The notes under the pieces are model-generated. The model searched no databases, was not told where the DNA came from, and saw only the letters and a program-made list of their open reading frames with translations. DNA of 37,821 nucleotides from Micropruina sp. (lineage in GTDB: Bacteria; Actinomycetota; Actinomycetes; Propionibacteriales; Propionibacteriaceae). Numbering within the stretch: the first letter of the stretch is position 1; the number at the start of each line of letters is the position of its first letter. The DNA is taken from contig NZ_JAPUED010000207.1 of assembly GCF_027492755.1 (NCBI RefSeq), positions 1 through 37,821 of the forward strand, in the 5' to 3' direction. A program made the position numbers and the translations under genes. Positions 1-7,890 of this stretch are shown in pieces.

Positions 1-208
1 TGACGGCGTCGCGCATCGCGATCACCGAACCGACGGTCGCGCCCTTGCCGAGGTGTACGTCCGGCATCACCCGGACGCGGTCCACCCACGGCAGCCGCGA
101 GATGTTCCGCAACTGGTCGAGCGCGGCCGGCTCGATGTCGTGCGGATGTGCCCACATCAAGGTGTTGTCGTTCGCCGCGCCGGGCAACGCGACGGGGAAC
201 TCGTTCAT
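1..208 (-). CDS. rtcB: RNA-splicing ligase RtcB (5' part only)
   Basis: This is the first 69 codons of a gene that runs off the left edge of the window. RtcB joins 2',3'-cyclic-phosphate or 3'-phosphate RNA ends to 5'-OH ends using GTP and Mn2+. The visible N-terminus contains MPDVHLGKGATVGSVIAM, the highly conserved early block of the family, which includes a metal-binding Asp. The start ATG at 208 gives the usual RtcB N-terminal length and has only a weak purine stretch upstream. An intrinsic terminator lies between it and the upstream minus-strand genes, so it probably has its own promoter. Identification is firm; nothing can be said about the catalytic His or the rest of the enzyme. Confidence 0.9.
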   Translation of the reverse strand, partial: MNEFPVALPGAANDNTLMWAHPHDIEPAALDQLRNISRLPWVDRVRVMPDVHLGKGATVGSVIAMRDAV

Positions 209-256
209 GGCATTTCTACTTTCTGATCTGGAGATTGATGGTCGTGCGCGGGCACG

Positions 257-293
257 AAAAAGCCGCCCGACCCGGCAGGCGAGTGGGCGGCTT
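257..293 (-). terminator. Rho-independent terminator upstream of rtcB
   Basis: Read on the minus strand, the perfect 9-bp stem AAGCCGCCC/GGGCGGCTT is followed by TTTTT. It would end transcription of the arsR-type/small-ORF unit before rtcB. Two further hairpins sit just upstream (a CGCGGAG/CTCCGCG stem and a GTCCG/CGGAC stem), so the whole spacer between the small ORF and rtcB is structured. Confidence 0.8.
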
Positions 294-332
294 GACGTCC
301 GATCCGGACGCGCGGAGCAAACTTCTCCGCGG

Positions 333-464
333 TCAGATCGGGGGCCCACTTCTGCCTGGCCGGCTGCCTTCGAAACCGAAATCGCGGCGGCCATAGGCAT
401 GCCGCGATCCGGCGATCGGCAGCGTGCGCTGCAGTCGCTTGATCGCGTTGTCCAGGCCGAACAT
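333..464 (-). CDS. Small basic protein, 43 aa, function unknown
   Basis: A 43-codon ORF starts at ATG 464 behind a good ribosome-binding site (AGAGGGA, about 6 nt before the ATG) and lies 35 bp downstream of the ArsR-type regulator on the same strand. The product begins MFGLDNAIKRLQRTLP and is rich in Arg and Gly, with a YGRRDFGFEG stretch in the middle. There is no signal peptide or membrane segment. It ends just before the hairpins and terminator that precede rtcB. No family is recognised. The ribosome-binding site and operon position argue for translation; the short length and lack of a known homologue argue for caution. Confidence 0.45.
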   Translation of the reverse strand: MFGLDNAIKRLQRTLPIAGSRHAYGRRDFGFEGSRPGRSGPPI

Positions 465-499
465 GTGAGTCCCTCTCGTCGTGAGGCCAGCCTTGCAGG

Positions 500-1105
500 C
501 TATCGGGGAGTGTTGTCCTCACGCAAATCGACGGTGAGCGGAATGACGTCCAGATAAACCCGGTAGCGCCGTGCCTCCGAGGGCCGTTCGCGGTTCTTGG
601 CGGACGCGGAATAGCGCTCGATCAACTCCAGCAACTCGGTGGTGAGGGCGTCGGCCTCTTCGGTGGTCAGCTCCATCGTCGAGGTGGAGAGCTGGCCGGT
701 GCCGTCGCCGAGTTCTGCATCGAGGTGCTCGAACCAGGCGGTCAGGGTCGCCGTGCGTTCGGCGATCACCTGGCCGATCACCGCACCCACCATCGGTTCG
801 GTGGCGGGATCGTGCAACAGTTCCGGATCGGTCAACCGGAAACCAACCGGACGCCACCAGCGCTCGCGGCCACCGGCGTGACCCGGGTCGTCCTCGACGA
901 AGCCGTGCCGCTCCAGCTGGCGCAGGTGATAGCTGGTCTGTCCGCTGCTCTCACCGAGCGCGCGGGCGAGCTGACTGGCCGTGGCGGGACCGCGTCGCTG
1001 CAGCTCGGCGTACAGGCTCATCCGCAGCGGGTGGGCGAATGCCTTGAGCGCCTCGGAGCCGAGGATGCGATCCTCCGATGCAGCTGAGTCCTTGCCTTCT
1101 GACAT
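500..1105 (-). CDS. ArsR-type helix-turn-helix repressor
   Basis: This 201-aa regulator has an N-terminal winged helix at residues about 15-85: LKAFAHPLRMSLYAEL, then ATASQLARALGESSGQTSYHLRQLERHGFV. This is the HTH_20/ArsR layout, which recognises DNA as a dimer. The C-terminal half is alpha-helical and has no Cys pair of the classic arsenic or metal sensors, so the ligand is unknown. The gene diverges from an MFS exporter, and two tandem palindromes fill the gap (1107-1152), the first abutting its own start codon. It is therefore very likely an autoregulated repressor of the exporter. The start ATG at 1105 fits the family N-terminus. Confidence 0.85.
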   Translation of the reverse strand: MSEGKDSAASEDRILGSEALKAFAHPLRMSLYAELQRRGPATASQLARALGESSGQTSYHLRQLERHGFVEDDPGHAGGRERWWRPVGFRLTDPELLHDPATEPMVGAVIGQVIAERTATLTAWFEHLDAELGDGTGQLSTSTMELTTEEADALTTELLELIERYSASAKNRERPSEARRYRVYLDVIPLTVDLREDNTPR

Positions 1106-1106
1106 A

Positions 1107-1152
1107 TGCAGAGATACCTTTGCATAGAATCCTTTGCAGAGTTACCTCTGCA
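1107..1152. promoter_or_regulatory. Two tandem operators between regulator and exporter
   Basis: Two 18-bp imperfect palindromes occupy 1107-1124 (TGCAGAGATACCTTTGCA) and 1135-1152 (TGCAGAGTTACCTCTGCA), with centres 28 bp apart. They share TGCAGAG-N-TACCT-N-TGCA. Their place in the divergent promoter region makes them the likely binding sites of the ArsR-type protein. The spacing is close to three helical turns, so two dimers would sit on roughly the same face. Confidence 0.75.
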
Positions 1153-1185
1153 TCGATTGTCATCGTAGTAGAAGGAGATCGAGCG

Positions 1186-2508
1186 ATGGCTGAGCATGAG
1201 TCGGGGCGTCGCACCTCGGGGCTGGGGGCTGGCTTCCGGGCGCAGCTGGCCTCCACCGGCCTGGCGAATCTGGGCGACGGCATCCTGGGCATGCTGGCTC
1301 CCTTGGTAGCGCTCACGTTGACCGCCTCGCCTGCCCAGATCTCGCTGTTGACGGCGGCCACGTGGGCGCCGTGGCTGCTGTTCGGGCTGGCCGCCGGGGT
1401 GGTGATCGATCGGGTCGATCGACGACGGGCCCAGGTGCTCGCATTGGTCACGCGTGCGGTCGTACTGGCGGCGGCCGCGTTGCTCAGCCTGTCCGGACGA
1501 CTCACCATGCCGTTGCTGCTCGCCGCCGTGCTGCTCTACGGCGTGACCGAGGTCTTCGCCGACCTCGGCGCCAACTCGATCCTGCCCGACCTGGTGCCGT
1601 CCGATCGCCTGCCCGCGGCGAACGGACGGGTGCTGGGGGTCCAGCAGGTCGCCAACGCCTTTCTCGGCTCGCCCCTGGCCGGAGTGCTGATCGTTCTGGG
1701 CGCCGGGGTGGGCTTCGGGGCGTCGGCTGCGCTCGCCGCCCTGGCCGCCATCGTCCTGGCGGTCGGGCTTCGGGGGCGGTTCCGTCCCGCCACTCAGACC
1801 GCCTCCCGGCCGCTCGCGGACGTGCGCGAGGGCCTGGCGTTCCTGGTCCGGCACCCGGTGATCCGACCGCTGGTGATCACCTCGAGCGTGATGAATCTGG
1901 CCAACACCGCCTACTTCGCCGTCTTCGTGCTCTGGGCGGTGGGGCCAGACTCAGCGATCGGGTTGACCGCGGCGCAGTATCCGTTGCTGACCCTCGGGCT
2001 CGCCCTCGGTGCGGTGGCCGGCTCGCTGCTCGCCGACCGACTGCAGCGGCGCTTCGGCGAGACGCGCACCATCATCGCCGCGTTGCTGGCCGACGGCCTG
2101 CTGATGCTGGTGCCTGTGCTGTGGCCCAACGGCTGGGCGGTCGCCGCAGCCTTCGCCCTGGTCGGGCTCGCCAACACCGCCGGCAATGTGCTCACCCAGT
2201 CGCTGCGCCAGCGACTGGTGCCGAGCGCACTGCTCGGACGGGTGGGCGGCGCCGGCCGCACGCTCGCCTACGGGCTGATGCCGCTCGGCGCGGTGCTGGG
2301 CGGGCTGATCGCCGAGCGGTTCGGCCTGGCCGTCACCTTCTATGCCTCGGTGGGGCTGTTCCTGGCGGCCTGCGGGTACCTGGCGGTGTCGCTGCGGACG
2401 GCGCCCGTTCAACCGGCGGGGGGCCCGCCACCGTTCGGGTCAGCACCTCGGCGTAGCCCTCGACGCTCTGCGCGCCGGCGGTGGCGAAGCGTCGTCCGTA
2501 CACGGTGA
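1186..2508 (+). CDS. MFS exporter (EntS/MFS_3-like)
   Basis: This is a 440-aa membrane transporter of the major facilitator superfamily, drug/siderophore exporter branch. About twelve hydrophobic segments run from residue 20 (ASTGLANLGDGILGML) to about residue 405. The loop between the second and third segments reads GVVIDRVDRRR, the family's conserved basic loop, and a second copy follows as LLADRLQRRFGE. The ATG at 1186 was chosen for its AGGAG site (1173-1177). The gene is divergent from the ArsR-type regulator and probably repressed by it. After the last membrane segment the reading frame continues about 35 codons as a Pro/Arg-rich tail that overlaps the convergent gene by 176 bp. The substrate cannot be told from sequence. 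Confidence 0.85.
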   Translation: MAEHESGRRTSGLGAGFRAQLASTGLANLGDGILGMLAPLVALTLTASPAQISLLTAATWAPWLLFGLAAGVVIDRVDRRRAQVLALVTRAVVLAAAALLSLSGRLTMPLLLAAVLLYGVTEVFADLGANSILPDLVPSDRLPAANGRVLGVQQVANAFLGSPLAGVLIVLGAGVGFGASAALAALAAIVLAVGLRGRFRPATQTASRPLADVREGLAFLVRHPVIRPLVITSSVMNLANTAYFAVFVLWAVGPDSAIGLTAAQYPLLTLGLALGAVAGSLLADRLQRRFGETRTIIAALLADGLLMLVPVLWPNGWAVAAAFALVGLANTAGNVLTQSLRQRLVPSALLGRVGGAGRTLAYGLMPLGAVLGGLIAERFGLAVTFYASVGLFLAACGYLAVSLRTAPVQPAGGPPPFGSAPRRSPRRSARRRWRSVVRTR

Positions 2509-3067
2509 ACGGGACGCCGGTGGCACCCAGCGCGCGTCCCTCGTCCTCATCGGCCCGGACGGCGTCGGCGTGGGCATCACCCTCCAGCACCGCCCGGACG
2601 CCGTCGGCGTCCAGGCCGAGCGCCACCGCCGTCGCCGTCAACTGCTCGGTGTCGAACGGGTTCAGCGTGCCGGCGAAGTAGCCGTCCTGGACGGCGCCGA
2701 ACAGCGCGGTGCCCAGGCCCTGCTCGGCGGCGTAGTGCTGCAACCGGTGCACGTCGAAGGTGTTGGCGGTGTCCCGGTCGGTGGAATAGGGCAGGCCGTC
2801 CGCGGCGGCCAGGGCCTGCACCCGGGCTTCCATGGCCTGCACCTGCGGCGGTGCCCCACCGTACTTTCGAGCGAGATGGTCGAGGATCGGCTCCGGTTCG
2901 CCGGCCGCGTGCGGATCGAGTTCGTAGGAGCGCAGCCGCACCTCGAAGCGATCTGCGTCCGGCCGCTGGGCGATCGCGGTCTCCAGCCGATGCTTGCCGA
3001 GGTAGCACCAGGGGCAGCCCAGATCGCTCCACAACTCGATGACCACCGGTTCGTTCTCGCCTGTCAT
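2333..3067 (-). CDS. FrnE/DsbA-like thiol oxidoreductase
   Basis: This 244-aa cytoplasmic thioredoxin-fold protein opens with VVIELWSDLGCPWCYLGKHRLE, the CPWC active site of the FrnE/2-hydroxychromene-isomerase-like DsbA group. It then has a helical insert (residues about 60-170) and the cis-Pro strand GATGVPFTVYGRRF near residue 185. Such proteins oxidise or isomerise disulfides, sometimes in antibiotic or stress pathways. ATG 3067 is preferred over the longer frame because GAGGAAGG lies just upstream. The last 30 or so residues are Pro/Arg/Ala-rich and fall inside the overlap with the MFS gene, so they may be a read-on tail without a fold. Confidence 0.85.
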   Translation of the reverse strand: MTGENEPVVIELWSDLGCPWCYLGKHRLETAIAQRPDADRFEVRLRSYELDPHAAGEPEPILDHLARKYGGAPPQVQAMEARVQALAAADGLPYSTDRDTANTFDVHRLQHYAAEQGLGTALFGAVQDGYFAGTLNPFDTEQLTATAVALGLDADGVRAVLEGDAHADAVRADEDEGRALGATGVPFTVYGRRFATAGAQSVEGYAEVLTRTVAGPPPVERAPSAATPPGTRRPPGTAPPRHRR

Positions 3068-3197
3068 GCCTACCCCTTCCTCGCGCGGTCGGCCGTCGAC
3101 CGCCCTCTCACTGGGCACAACCCGCCGATCGGCCGGAACATTTCCTCGCCGGCCAGTAACGTTCGGCGAGGACGGAAAGATGCGAGGAGGTGGGGCG

Positions 3198-4088
3198 GTG
3201 ATTCAGGAGCAGGTGCCGGTCTGGGTGGTCGGCGTCGCACTGGTGCTGAGCGTCGTGGTGGCGTGGCTGTTCAGCGCGGTCGCGCACTGGCTGTTGCGCG
3301 GACGGGCGCGGCTCGGCCGGTCCACCTCGATCGTGATCTCGATGCTCGGCACCGGCATCGGACTGCTGCTGGTCGGCGCTGTGCTGCCGAACTCCCCGTT
3401 GTGGGGGCCGCTGACGATCGCGGTGGCGCTCGGCGTGTCGGTGGCCGGCATCGCCGGCTATGCCGCGGTCGCCGCACATTTCCAGCGTGTCGAGCGCGAG
3501 GGCTTGGCCGAACTGGTCCGGTCGGGGGAGTCGTCCCGGGTCGAGTTCAAGTCGACCGCCCGGGTCAACCTGCACACCGGTAAGCGCGACGACCGGATGG
3601 AACTGGTCGTCGCCAAGACCGTGTGTGCCTTCCTCAACGCTGATGGCGGCACCCTGGTGATCGGTGTGGACGACTTCGGCAAACCGCTCGGACTTGACGC
3701 CGACTTCGCGACCCTGAAAGCCCCGGACGCCGACCGCTTCGAGTTGTGGCTGCGCGACCACCTGACCGTCAGCCTGGGCCAGAACGCGGCGGCCCTGGTC
3801 GAGGTCGACTTCGCCACGCTGGGGTCCACTGAAGAGCCGACAGCCGAAAGCGACACCGGGAGTGAGCTGCTGGCGTGCCGGCTCAGCTGCCGCCCGTCGC
3901 CGCGTCCGGTCTACCTGCGTCCGGGGCGCAACGCCGCGCCGGAACTGTGGGTGCGGACGGGCAACTCGACCCGCCAACTCGGCGTCGACGAAGCCACCGA
4001 GTATGTGATGCACCGCTGGCCGCTAAACCTGGGCTCCACGATCGCGGCGCAGTTCCGCGCCGCCGTCCGATTCTCCGAGGAGCGCTGA
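3198..4088 (+). CDS. Membrane-anchored AlbA_2/Schlafen-like protein
   Basis: The 296-aa product starts at GTG 3198 behind AGGAGG (3185-3190). Two or three hydrophobic helices lie at residues about 6-30, 45-65 and 70-92. After a short linker comes an AlbA_2 (Schlafen-AlbA_2, divergent AAA_4) domain with SGESSRVEFKST, then VAKTVCAFLNADGGTLVIGVDDFG and an RTGNSTRQL stretch near the end. This domain binds nucleic acid or nucleotide in several families, but its role in membrane-anchored forms is unknown. It has no obvious operon partner, being divergent from the DsbA-like gene and convergent with the SHOCT gene. Confidence 0.75.
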   Translation: MIQEQVPVWVVGVALVLSVVVAWLFSAVAHWLLRGRARLGRSTSIVISMLGTGIGLLLVGAVLPNSPLWGPLTIAVALGVSVAGIAGYAAVAAHFQRVEREGLAELVRSGESSRVEFKSTARVNLHTGKRDDRMELVVAKTVCAFLNADGGTLVIGVDDFGKPLGLDADFATLKAPDADRFELWLRDHLTVSLGQNAAALVEVDFATLGSTEEPTAESDTGSELLACRLSCRPSPRPVYLRPGRNAAPELWVRTGNSTRQLGVDEATEYVMHRWPLNLGSTIAAQFRAAVRFSEER

Positions 4089-4116
4089 CCTCTCGCACCC
4101 TGTGACTTCGCACTCC

Positions 4117-4166
4117 GGGGGACGGTTCTTCCGCGTTCGAAAATCGCACGCGAAAGAACCGTCCCC
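4117..4166. repeat. Dispersed palindrome, family A, copy 1
   Basis: Arms GGGGACGGTTCTT and AAGAACCGTCCCC are perfect inverted repeats. They enclose CGCGTTCGAAAATCGCACGCG, which is itself partly palindromic. The same arms recur at 12644-12730 and 30460-30517. It lies between two convergent genes. No T-tract follows, so it is a REP-like element rather than a textbook terminator. Confidence 0.8.
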
Positions 4167-4225
4167 ACGCATGCGTCGGCCCCGCCCGAGCGGATCGGAC
4201 GGGGCCTGGCGTGATGAGCAGAAGA

Positions 4226-4612
4226 TCAGCTGAGCGCCTTGGCCTTCAGCTTGTCGTACTCGGGCTGGCTGATCGTGCCGGCGTCGAGCAGGGCCTTGGC
4301 CCGGGCGATCTCGTCGGACGGGCTACCGGCCACCGAGCGGATGTAATCGTCGGCGGCGGCCTTGTTCTGCTGGGCCTGGGCGGCGGCCCGCTCAGCCATT
4401 CCGCCACCGCGGACGATCAGGTAGACCAGCGCGGTGAGCAGCGGGAAGAAGACCAGGCAGATGACCCAGACCGCTTTGAGGCCGCCGCTCAGCGATCGGT
4501 CGCGCAGCACGTCACCGATGATCGAGAACAGTGCGAACAGGTAGGAGATGAAGATGATGAGGGTCAGCACATACCAGACGGTGCTGCCCAGGTTGGACCA
4601 AAATTCAGGCAT
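4226..4612 (-). CDS. SHOCT-domain membrane protein
   Basis: A 128-aa protein with two transmembrane helices (residues about 10-35, VWYVLTLIIFISYLFALF, and about 46-68, AVWVICLVFFPLLTALVYLIV), a short cytoplasmic coiled stretch rich in Ala/Gln, and a C-terminal SHOCT domain (DEIARAKALLDAGTISQPEYDKLKAKAL). The helices resemble the PLDc_N-type membrane anchor often paired with SHOCT. Function is unknown; SHOCT is thought to mediate oligomerisation. The ATG at 4612 gives the typical length for this arrangement; a GTG at 4654 would add 14 residues. The gene is convergent with the AlbA_2 gene, and a family A palindrome lies between them. Confidence 0.75.
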   Translation of the reverse strand: MPEFWSNLGSTVWYVLTLIIFISYLFALFSIIGDVLRDRSLSGGLKAVWVICLVFFPLLTALVYLIVRGGGMAERAAAQAQQNKAAADDYIRSVAGSPSDEIARAKALLDAGTISQPEYDKLKAKALS

Positions 4613-4729
4613 TTTTGTATCTTTCGACGGGGTTTCGCCGAGGTTGGCGAACACTCTGGACAGCCTAGCCAGGCGGCATGGTAAAACGTGGTCGAATCAT
4701 GCCGAAACGCGGCGTGGAACGGAGTGGAC

Positions 4730-5734
4730 ATGGCGGCTCAGCACAAGCAGGTGCGCGCAGCCTGGTATCGCCGGCGCCTCTCCGTCACGGCACCCACGGC
4801 GCCCACGGTCGATCCCGCCGCCGACAGGCCGACGGCACTGGCCCGGTTGGCCGAACTGACCGGGCTCGACGCCGGCATTCCTCAGGCGACACGCACCCGG
4901 CTGCTCGAACCGAGCGTGGAAGCACCGGTCACCATCGTCGTCTGGCACGGATTCACCAACGCGCCCTCCCAGTTCATCGCGGTGGCCGAACGGCTGCGCG
5001 ACGCGGGCTACCGCGTCCTGCTGCCGCGGATGCCCCACCACGGCCTGCCCGACCTGCTCAACCGTGAGTTGGCGAGCCTCACCGAAGCCGAACTCGTCGG
5101 CCACGTCGACACCTGCATCGACATCGCCGCCGGATTGGGCGACGAGGTGTGGGTGGCGGGCCTGTCGGCCGGCGGCATCATGGCGGCCTGGGCGGCAGCG
5201 ACCCGACCCGAGGTGAGCCGCGCACTGTTGGCGGCTCCGCTGGTGGCCCCGAAAGGGTTCCCGATGCCCGCGGTGCGGCTGTGCGTGAAGTACCCGCGGA
5301 TCGTGCCGAGCTATTACATGTGGTGGGATCCACGGGTCAAGGACGCGATGCCGGACAACAGCCCCTACGCCTACCCCGGGTTTCCGCTGCCCGGCGTGAT
5401 GCCGTTCCTGCACCTGTCGGAATCACTGTTCGACGGCTCGGTCCCGGTCGGCCACCAGCTCGAGCGGGTGGTGCTGGTCACCAACCCCAGCGATCTCGCC
5501 GTCCGGCAGGACGCCGCGGTCGCCTTCGCCGACCGGGTCTTCGGTGCCGCGGCGGACTACCTCGGTCACGCCACCATCGACCCCGAACTGCACTGGACGC
5601 ATGACTTCGTCGATCCGTGGTCGCCGGCCGGCGGCAGCACCGATCAGGTGGTCGCGCTGCTGCTGGCAGGGCTGGGTGTCGGCGAGGCGACTGCGGGCGG
5701 CGTGCTGGTGCCGCCGCTGGTCACCCCTGGTTGA
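4730..5734 (+). CDS. Alpha/beta hydrolase
   Basis: A 334-aa alpha/beta-hydrolase fold protein of the serine aminopeptidase/monoacylglycerol-lipase-like type. The oxyanion strand VVWHGFTNAPSQF is near residue 65. The nucleophile elbow GLSAGG (Ser near residue 144) follows VWVAG. The late His sits in LHWTHDFVDPW near residue 300, matching the catalytic His position. There is no signal peptide, so it is probably cytoplasmic. The ATG at 4730 has GGAG just upstream; a GTG at 4688 lengthens it by 14 residues without support. Its stop overlaps the 3' end of the convergent helicase gene by 14 bp. The natural ester or amide substrate is unknown. Confidence 0.75.
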   Translation: MAAQHKQVRAAWYRRRLSVTAPTAPTVDPAADRPTALARLAELTGLDAGIPQATRTRLLEPSVEAPVTIVVWHGFTNAPSQFIAVAERLRDAGYRVLLPRMPHHGLPDLLNRELASLTEAELVGHVDTCIDIAAGLGDEVWVAGLSAGGIMAAWAAATRPEVSRALLAAPLVAPKGFPMPAVRLCVKYPRIVPSYYMWWDPRVKDAMPDNSPYAYPGFPLPGVMPFLHLSESLFDGSVPVGHQLERVVLVTNPSDLAVRQDAAVAFADRVFGAAADYLGHATIDPELHWTHDFVDPWSPAGGSTDQVVALLLAGLGVGEATAGGVLVPPLVTPG

Positions 5735-7463
5735 ACCGGCGGAACTTCTTCTCGCCCTTGCCCTGGCCCTTGCGGGGCTTCCAGCCGGAGTCACGATCCC
5801 GGTCGCGCGAGCGCGGGGACGCCGGTGCCAGTTCGATCAGCTTGCCGGAGATCCGGGTGTCGCGCAGTGCCTCCCAGGTCTCGCGGGGCAGCGAGGCCGG
5901 CAGTTCGACCAACGAATGGTCGGCGCGGATGTCGATGTGTCCGAAGTCGGAGCGCCGCAAACCACCCTCGTTGGCCAGCGCGCCGACGATGTGCCGCGGC
6001 GTGATCCGCTGCCGCTTGCCGACCGCGATCCGGTAGGTGGCCAGCGGCGGGCCTTCACGACGCGGACGGGGGCCGCCGTCAGAGAGCTCGCGGGGCCGGC
6101 GGTCGGGTCGCACCTCGGGGTCAGGCTCCAGCAGCAGCGGCGACTCACCCTGAGCCTGCAACGCGAGTGCGGCGGCCACGTCCAGCTCGGGGACGTCGTA
6201 CTCATTGACGTAGTGCGCCACCACCTGCCGGAACAGGTCCAGCCGGTCCGAGCCGAGTGCGGCTGTGATCGCGTCGTCGAACCGGCTCAGCCGGGTGGCG
6301 TTGACGTCGTCGGCGCTGGGAATCGGCATCGGCTCCAGGGTCTGCCCGGTGGCCCGCTGGATGCTGGAGAGCAGATGTCGTTCCCGCGGGGTGACGAACG
6401 AGATGGCCTCGCCGCTGCGGCCGGCGCGTCCGGTCCGTCCGATCCGGTGCACGTAGGACTCGGTGTCGGTGGGAATGTCGAAGTTGACCACGTGGCTGAT
6501 CCGGTCGACGTCCAGGCCACGGGCGGCGACGTCGGTGGCCACCAGGATGTCGAGCTTGCCCGACTTCAACTGCCCGATCGTCCGCTCCCGCTGCGGCTGC
6601 GCCATGTCGCCGTTGATCGCGGACGCCGAGAAGCCGCGCGCCTGCAGCTTCTCGGCCAGGGTCTCGGTCTCGTTCTTGGTGCGGACGAAGACGATCATGC
6701 CTTCGAAGTTCTCGGTCTCCAGGATGCGGGTGAGCGCGTCCACCTTCTGCGGGTAGGAGACCATCAGGTGCCGGTGCCGGACGTTGGTCGCGGTGCTGGT
6801 GCGGCCGCGCAGGATGATCTCTTCCGGGTCGCGCAGGTAGGTGCCGGAGAGCCGCCTGATCGCCGGGGGCATGGTGGCCGAGAACAGGGCCACCTGCTTC
6901 TCCGCCGGCGCGGCGGACAGGATCGTCTCGACATCCTCGGCGAAGCCCATGCTGAGCATCTCGTCGGCCTCGTCGAGCACCAGCAGCCGCAGCTCGGAAA
7001 GATCGAGGGTGCCCTTGTCGAGGTGGTCCATGATCCGGCCCGGGGTGCCGACCACCACCTGGACGCCGCGCGCGAGCGCGCTCAGCTGGACGCCGTAGCC
7101 CTGGCCGCCGTAGACCGGCAGGACGTGCATGCCGGGCATTCCGGCGGCGTAGGCCTGGAACGCCTCACAGACCTGGACGGCCAACTCGCGGGTCGGTGCC
7201 AGCACCAGCGCCTGCGGTGCCCGGCCGCGCTTGGGGTCGACCAACTGAAGGGCCGGCAGCGCGAACGCCGCGGTCTTGCCGGTGCCGGTCTGAGCCAGGC
7301 CGACGACGTCCTTGCCGCTCAGCAGCACCGGGATGGTCGCCGCCTGGATCGGAGTGGGGCTCTCGTAGCCGAGTTGGCGCAGCGTGCGGAGCAGCCGGTC
7401 GTCGAGACCGAGGTCGGCGAAGTCGGGTGCGGACTCGTCGGAGGTTGATTCTGTGGTGGCCAC
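5721..7463 (-). CDS. deaD: DEAD-box RNA helicase, DeaD/CsdA type
   Basis: The 580-aa protein carries the full DEAD-box core: the Q motif ([14 protein letters not shown]), Walker A AQTGTGKT near residue 60, [17 protein letters not shown], and [10 protein letters not shown] near residue 325. A C-terminal DbpA-type RNA-binding domain follows (residues about 465-550, [20 protein letters not shown]), then a basic tail ending in RRFNQG. It remodels structured RNA in cold adaptation, ribosome assembly or mRNA decay. I prefer GTG 7463 because TACGGT lies six bases upstream, the leaderless pattern repeated in this window. An ATG at 7529 would add 22 unconserved residues and overlap the start of the divergent lipoprotein gene. 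Confidence 0.9.
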   Translation of the reverse strand: MATTESTSDESAPDFADLGLDDRLLRTLRQLGYESPTPIQAATIPVLLSGKDVVGLAQTGTGKTAAFALPALQLVDPKRGRAPQALVLAPTRELAVQVCEAFQAYAAGMPGMHVLPVYGGQGYGVQLSALARGVQVVVGTPGRIMDHLDKGTLDLSELRLLVLDEADEMLSMGFAEDVETILSAAPAEKQVALFSATMPPAIRRLSGTYLRDPEEIILRGRTSTATNVRHRHLMVSYPQKVDALTRILETENFEGMIVFVRTKNETETLAEKLQARGFSASAINGDMAQPQRERTIGQLKSGKLDILVATDVAARGLDVDRISHVVNFDIPTDTESYVHRIGRTGRAGRSGEAISFVTPRERHLLSSIQRATGQTLEPMPIPSADDVNATRLSRFDDAITAALGSDRLDLFRQVVAHYVNEYDVPELDVAAALALQAQGESPLLLEPDPEVRPDRRPRELSDGGPRPRREGPPLATYRIAVGKRQRITPRHIVGALANEGGLRRSDFGHIDIRADHSLVELPASLPRETWEALRDTRISGKLIELAPASPRSRDRDRDSGWKPRKGQGKGEKKFRRFNQG

Positions 7464-7527
7464 CCCCTGACCGTAGTGGGTCGGGCCCCGAACCTCCGAC
7501 TTTCGGGACCCTTCTACACTGATCGAC

Positions 7528-7857
7528 ATGCTCGCTCGTTCCCTGCTGACCGGTGCCGCCGTCGGCCTCGTGGCGCTGTCCGGCTGCAGTCAGGCCGGAC
7601 TCAGCGTCGACGATGCCTACAAGGTCGGCTGTCCCGCACTGGACGCCGCGGCCGCGTCCGGGTCAGCGGTAGGGAAGGTCGTATTGAGCAGCCTGGAGCA
7701 ATTGCGTGACTCGGGCTCGGTGACGGGGGAGAGCAGGCAGTGGCTCGACGTCACCGTCGACTTCCTGGCCAACCCCGAGAAGGTTAGCGACGAGAACAAG
7801 AAGATGATCCGCGACGGTTGCGCCGCGCACGGTTACAAGCTGCAGAACTTCGGCTGA
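7528..7857 (+). CDS. Small lipoprotein, 109 aa
   Basis: The product starts MLARSLLTGAAVGLVALSGCSQ, a signal peptide with lipobox LSGC (Cys at residue 20), so the mature protein is a lipid-anchored polypeptide of about 90 residues. The mature part is mildly acidic and helical, with two further cysteines (GCPALD and DGCAAHGYK) that could form a disulfide. No known domain is seen. A -10-like TACACT (7515-7520) lies seven bases before the ATG, suggesting a leaderless transcript divergent from the helicase. It is one of several lipoproteins in this window that would be substrates of the Lnt encoded downstream. Confidence 0.75.
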   Translation: MLARSLLTGAAVGLVALSGCSQAGLSVDDAYKVGCPALDAAAASGSAVGKVVLSSLEQLRDSGSVTGESRQWLDVTVDFLANPEKVSDENKKMIRDGCAAHGYKLQNFG

Positions 7858-7890
7858 GCCCGTCGTCGAAACCGTTCCGTCGGTCGAGCC

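Noticed and set aside
209-332. tRNA or Y-RNA-like transcript before rtcB
   Set aside because: Hairpins are present, but no cloverleaf, acceptor stem or TPsiC-arm geometry can be built.
5544-7448. 634-codon plus-strand ORF
   Set aside because: Antisense to the DEAD-box helicase, with no recognisable domain.
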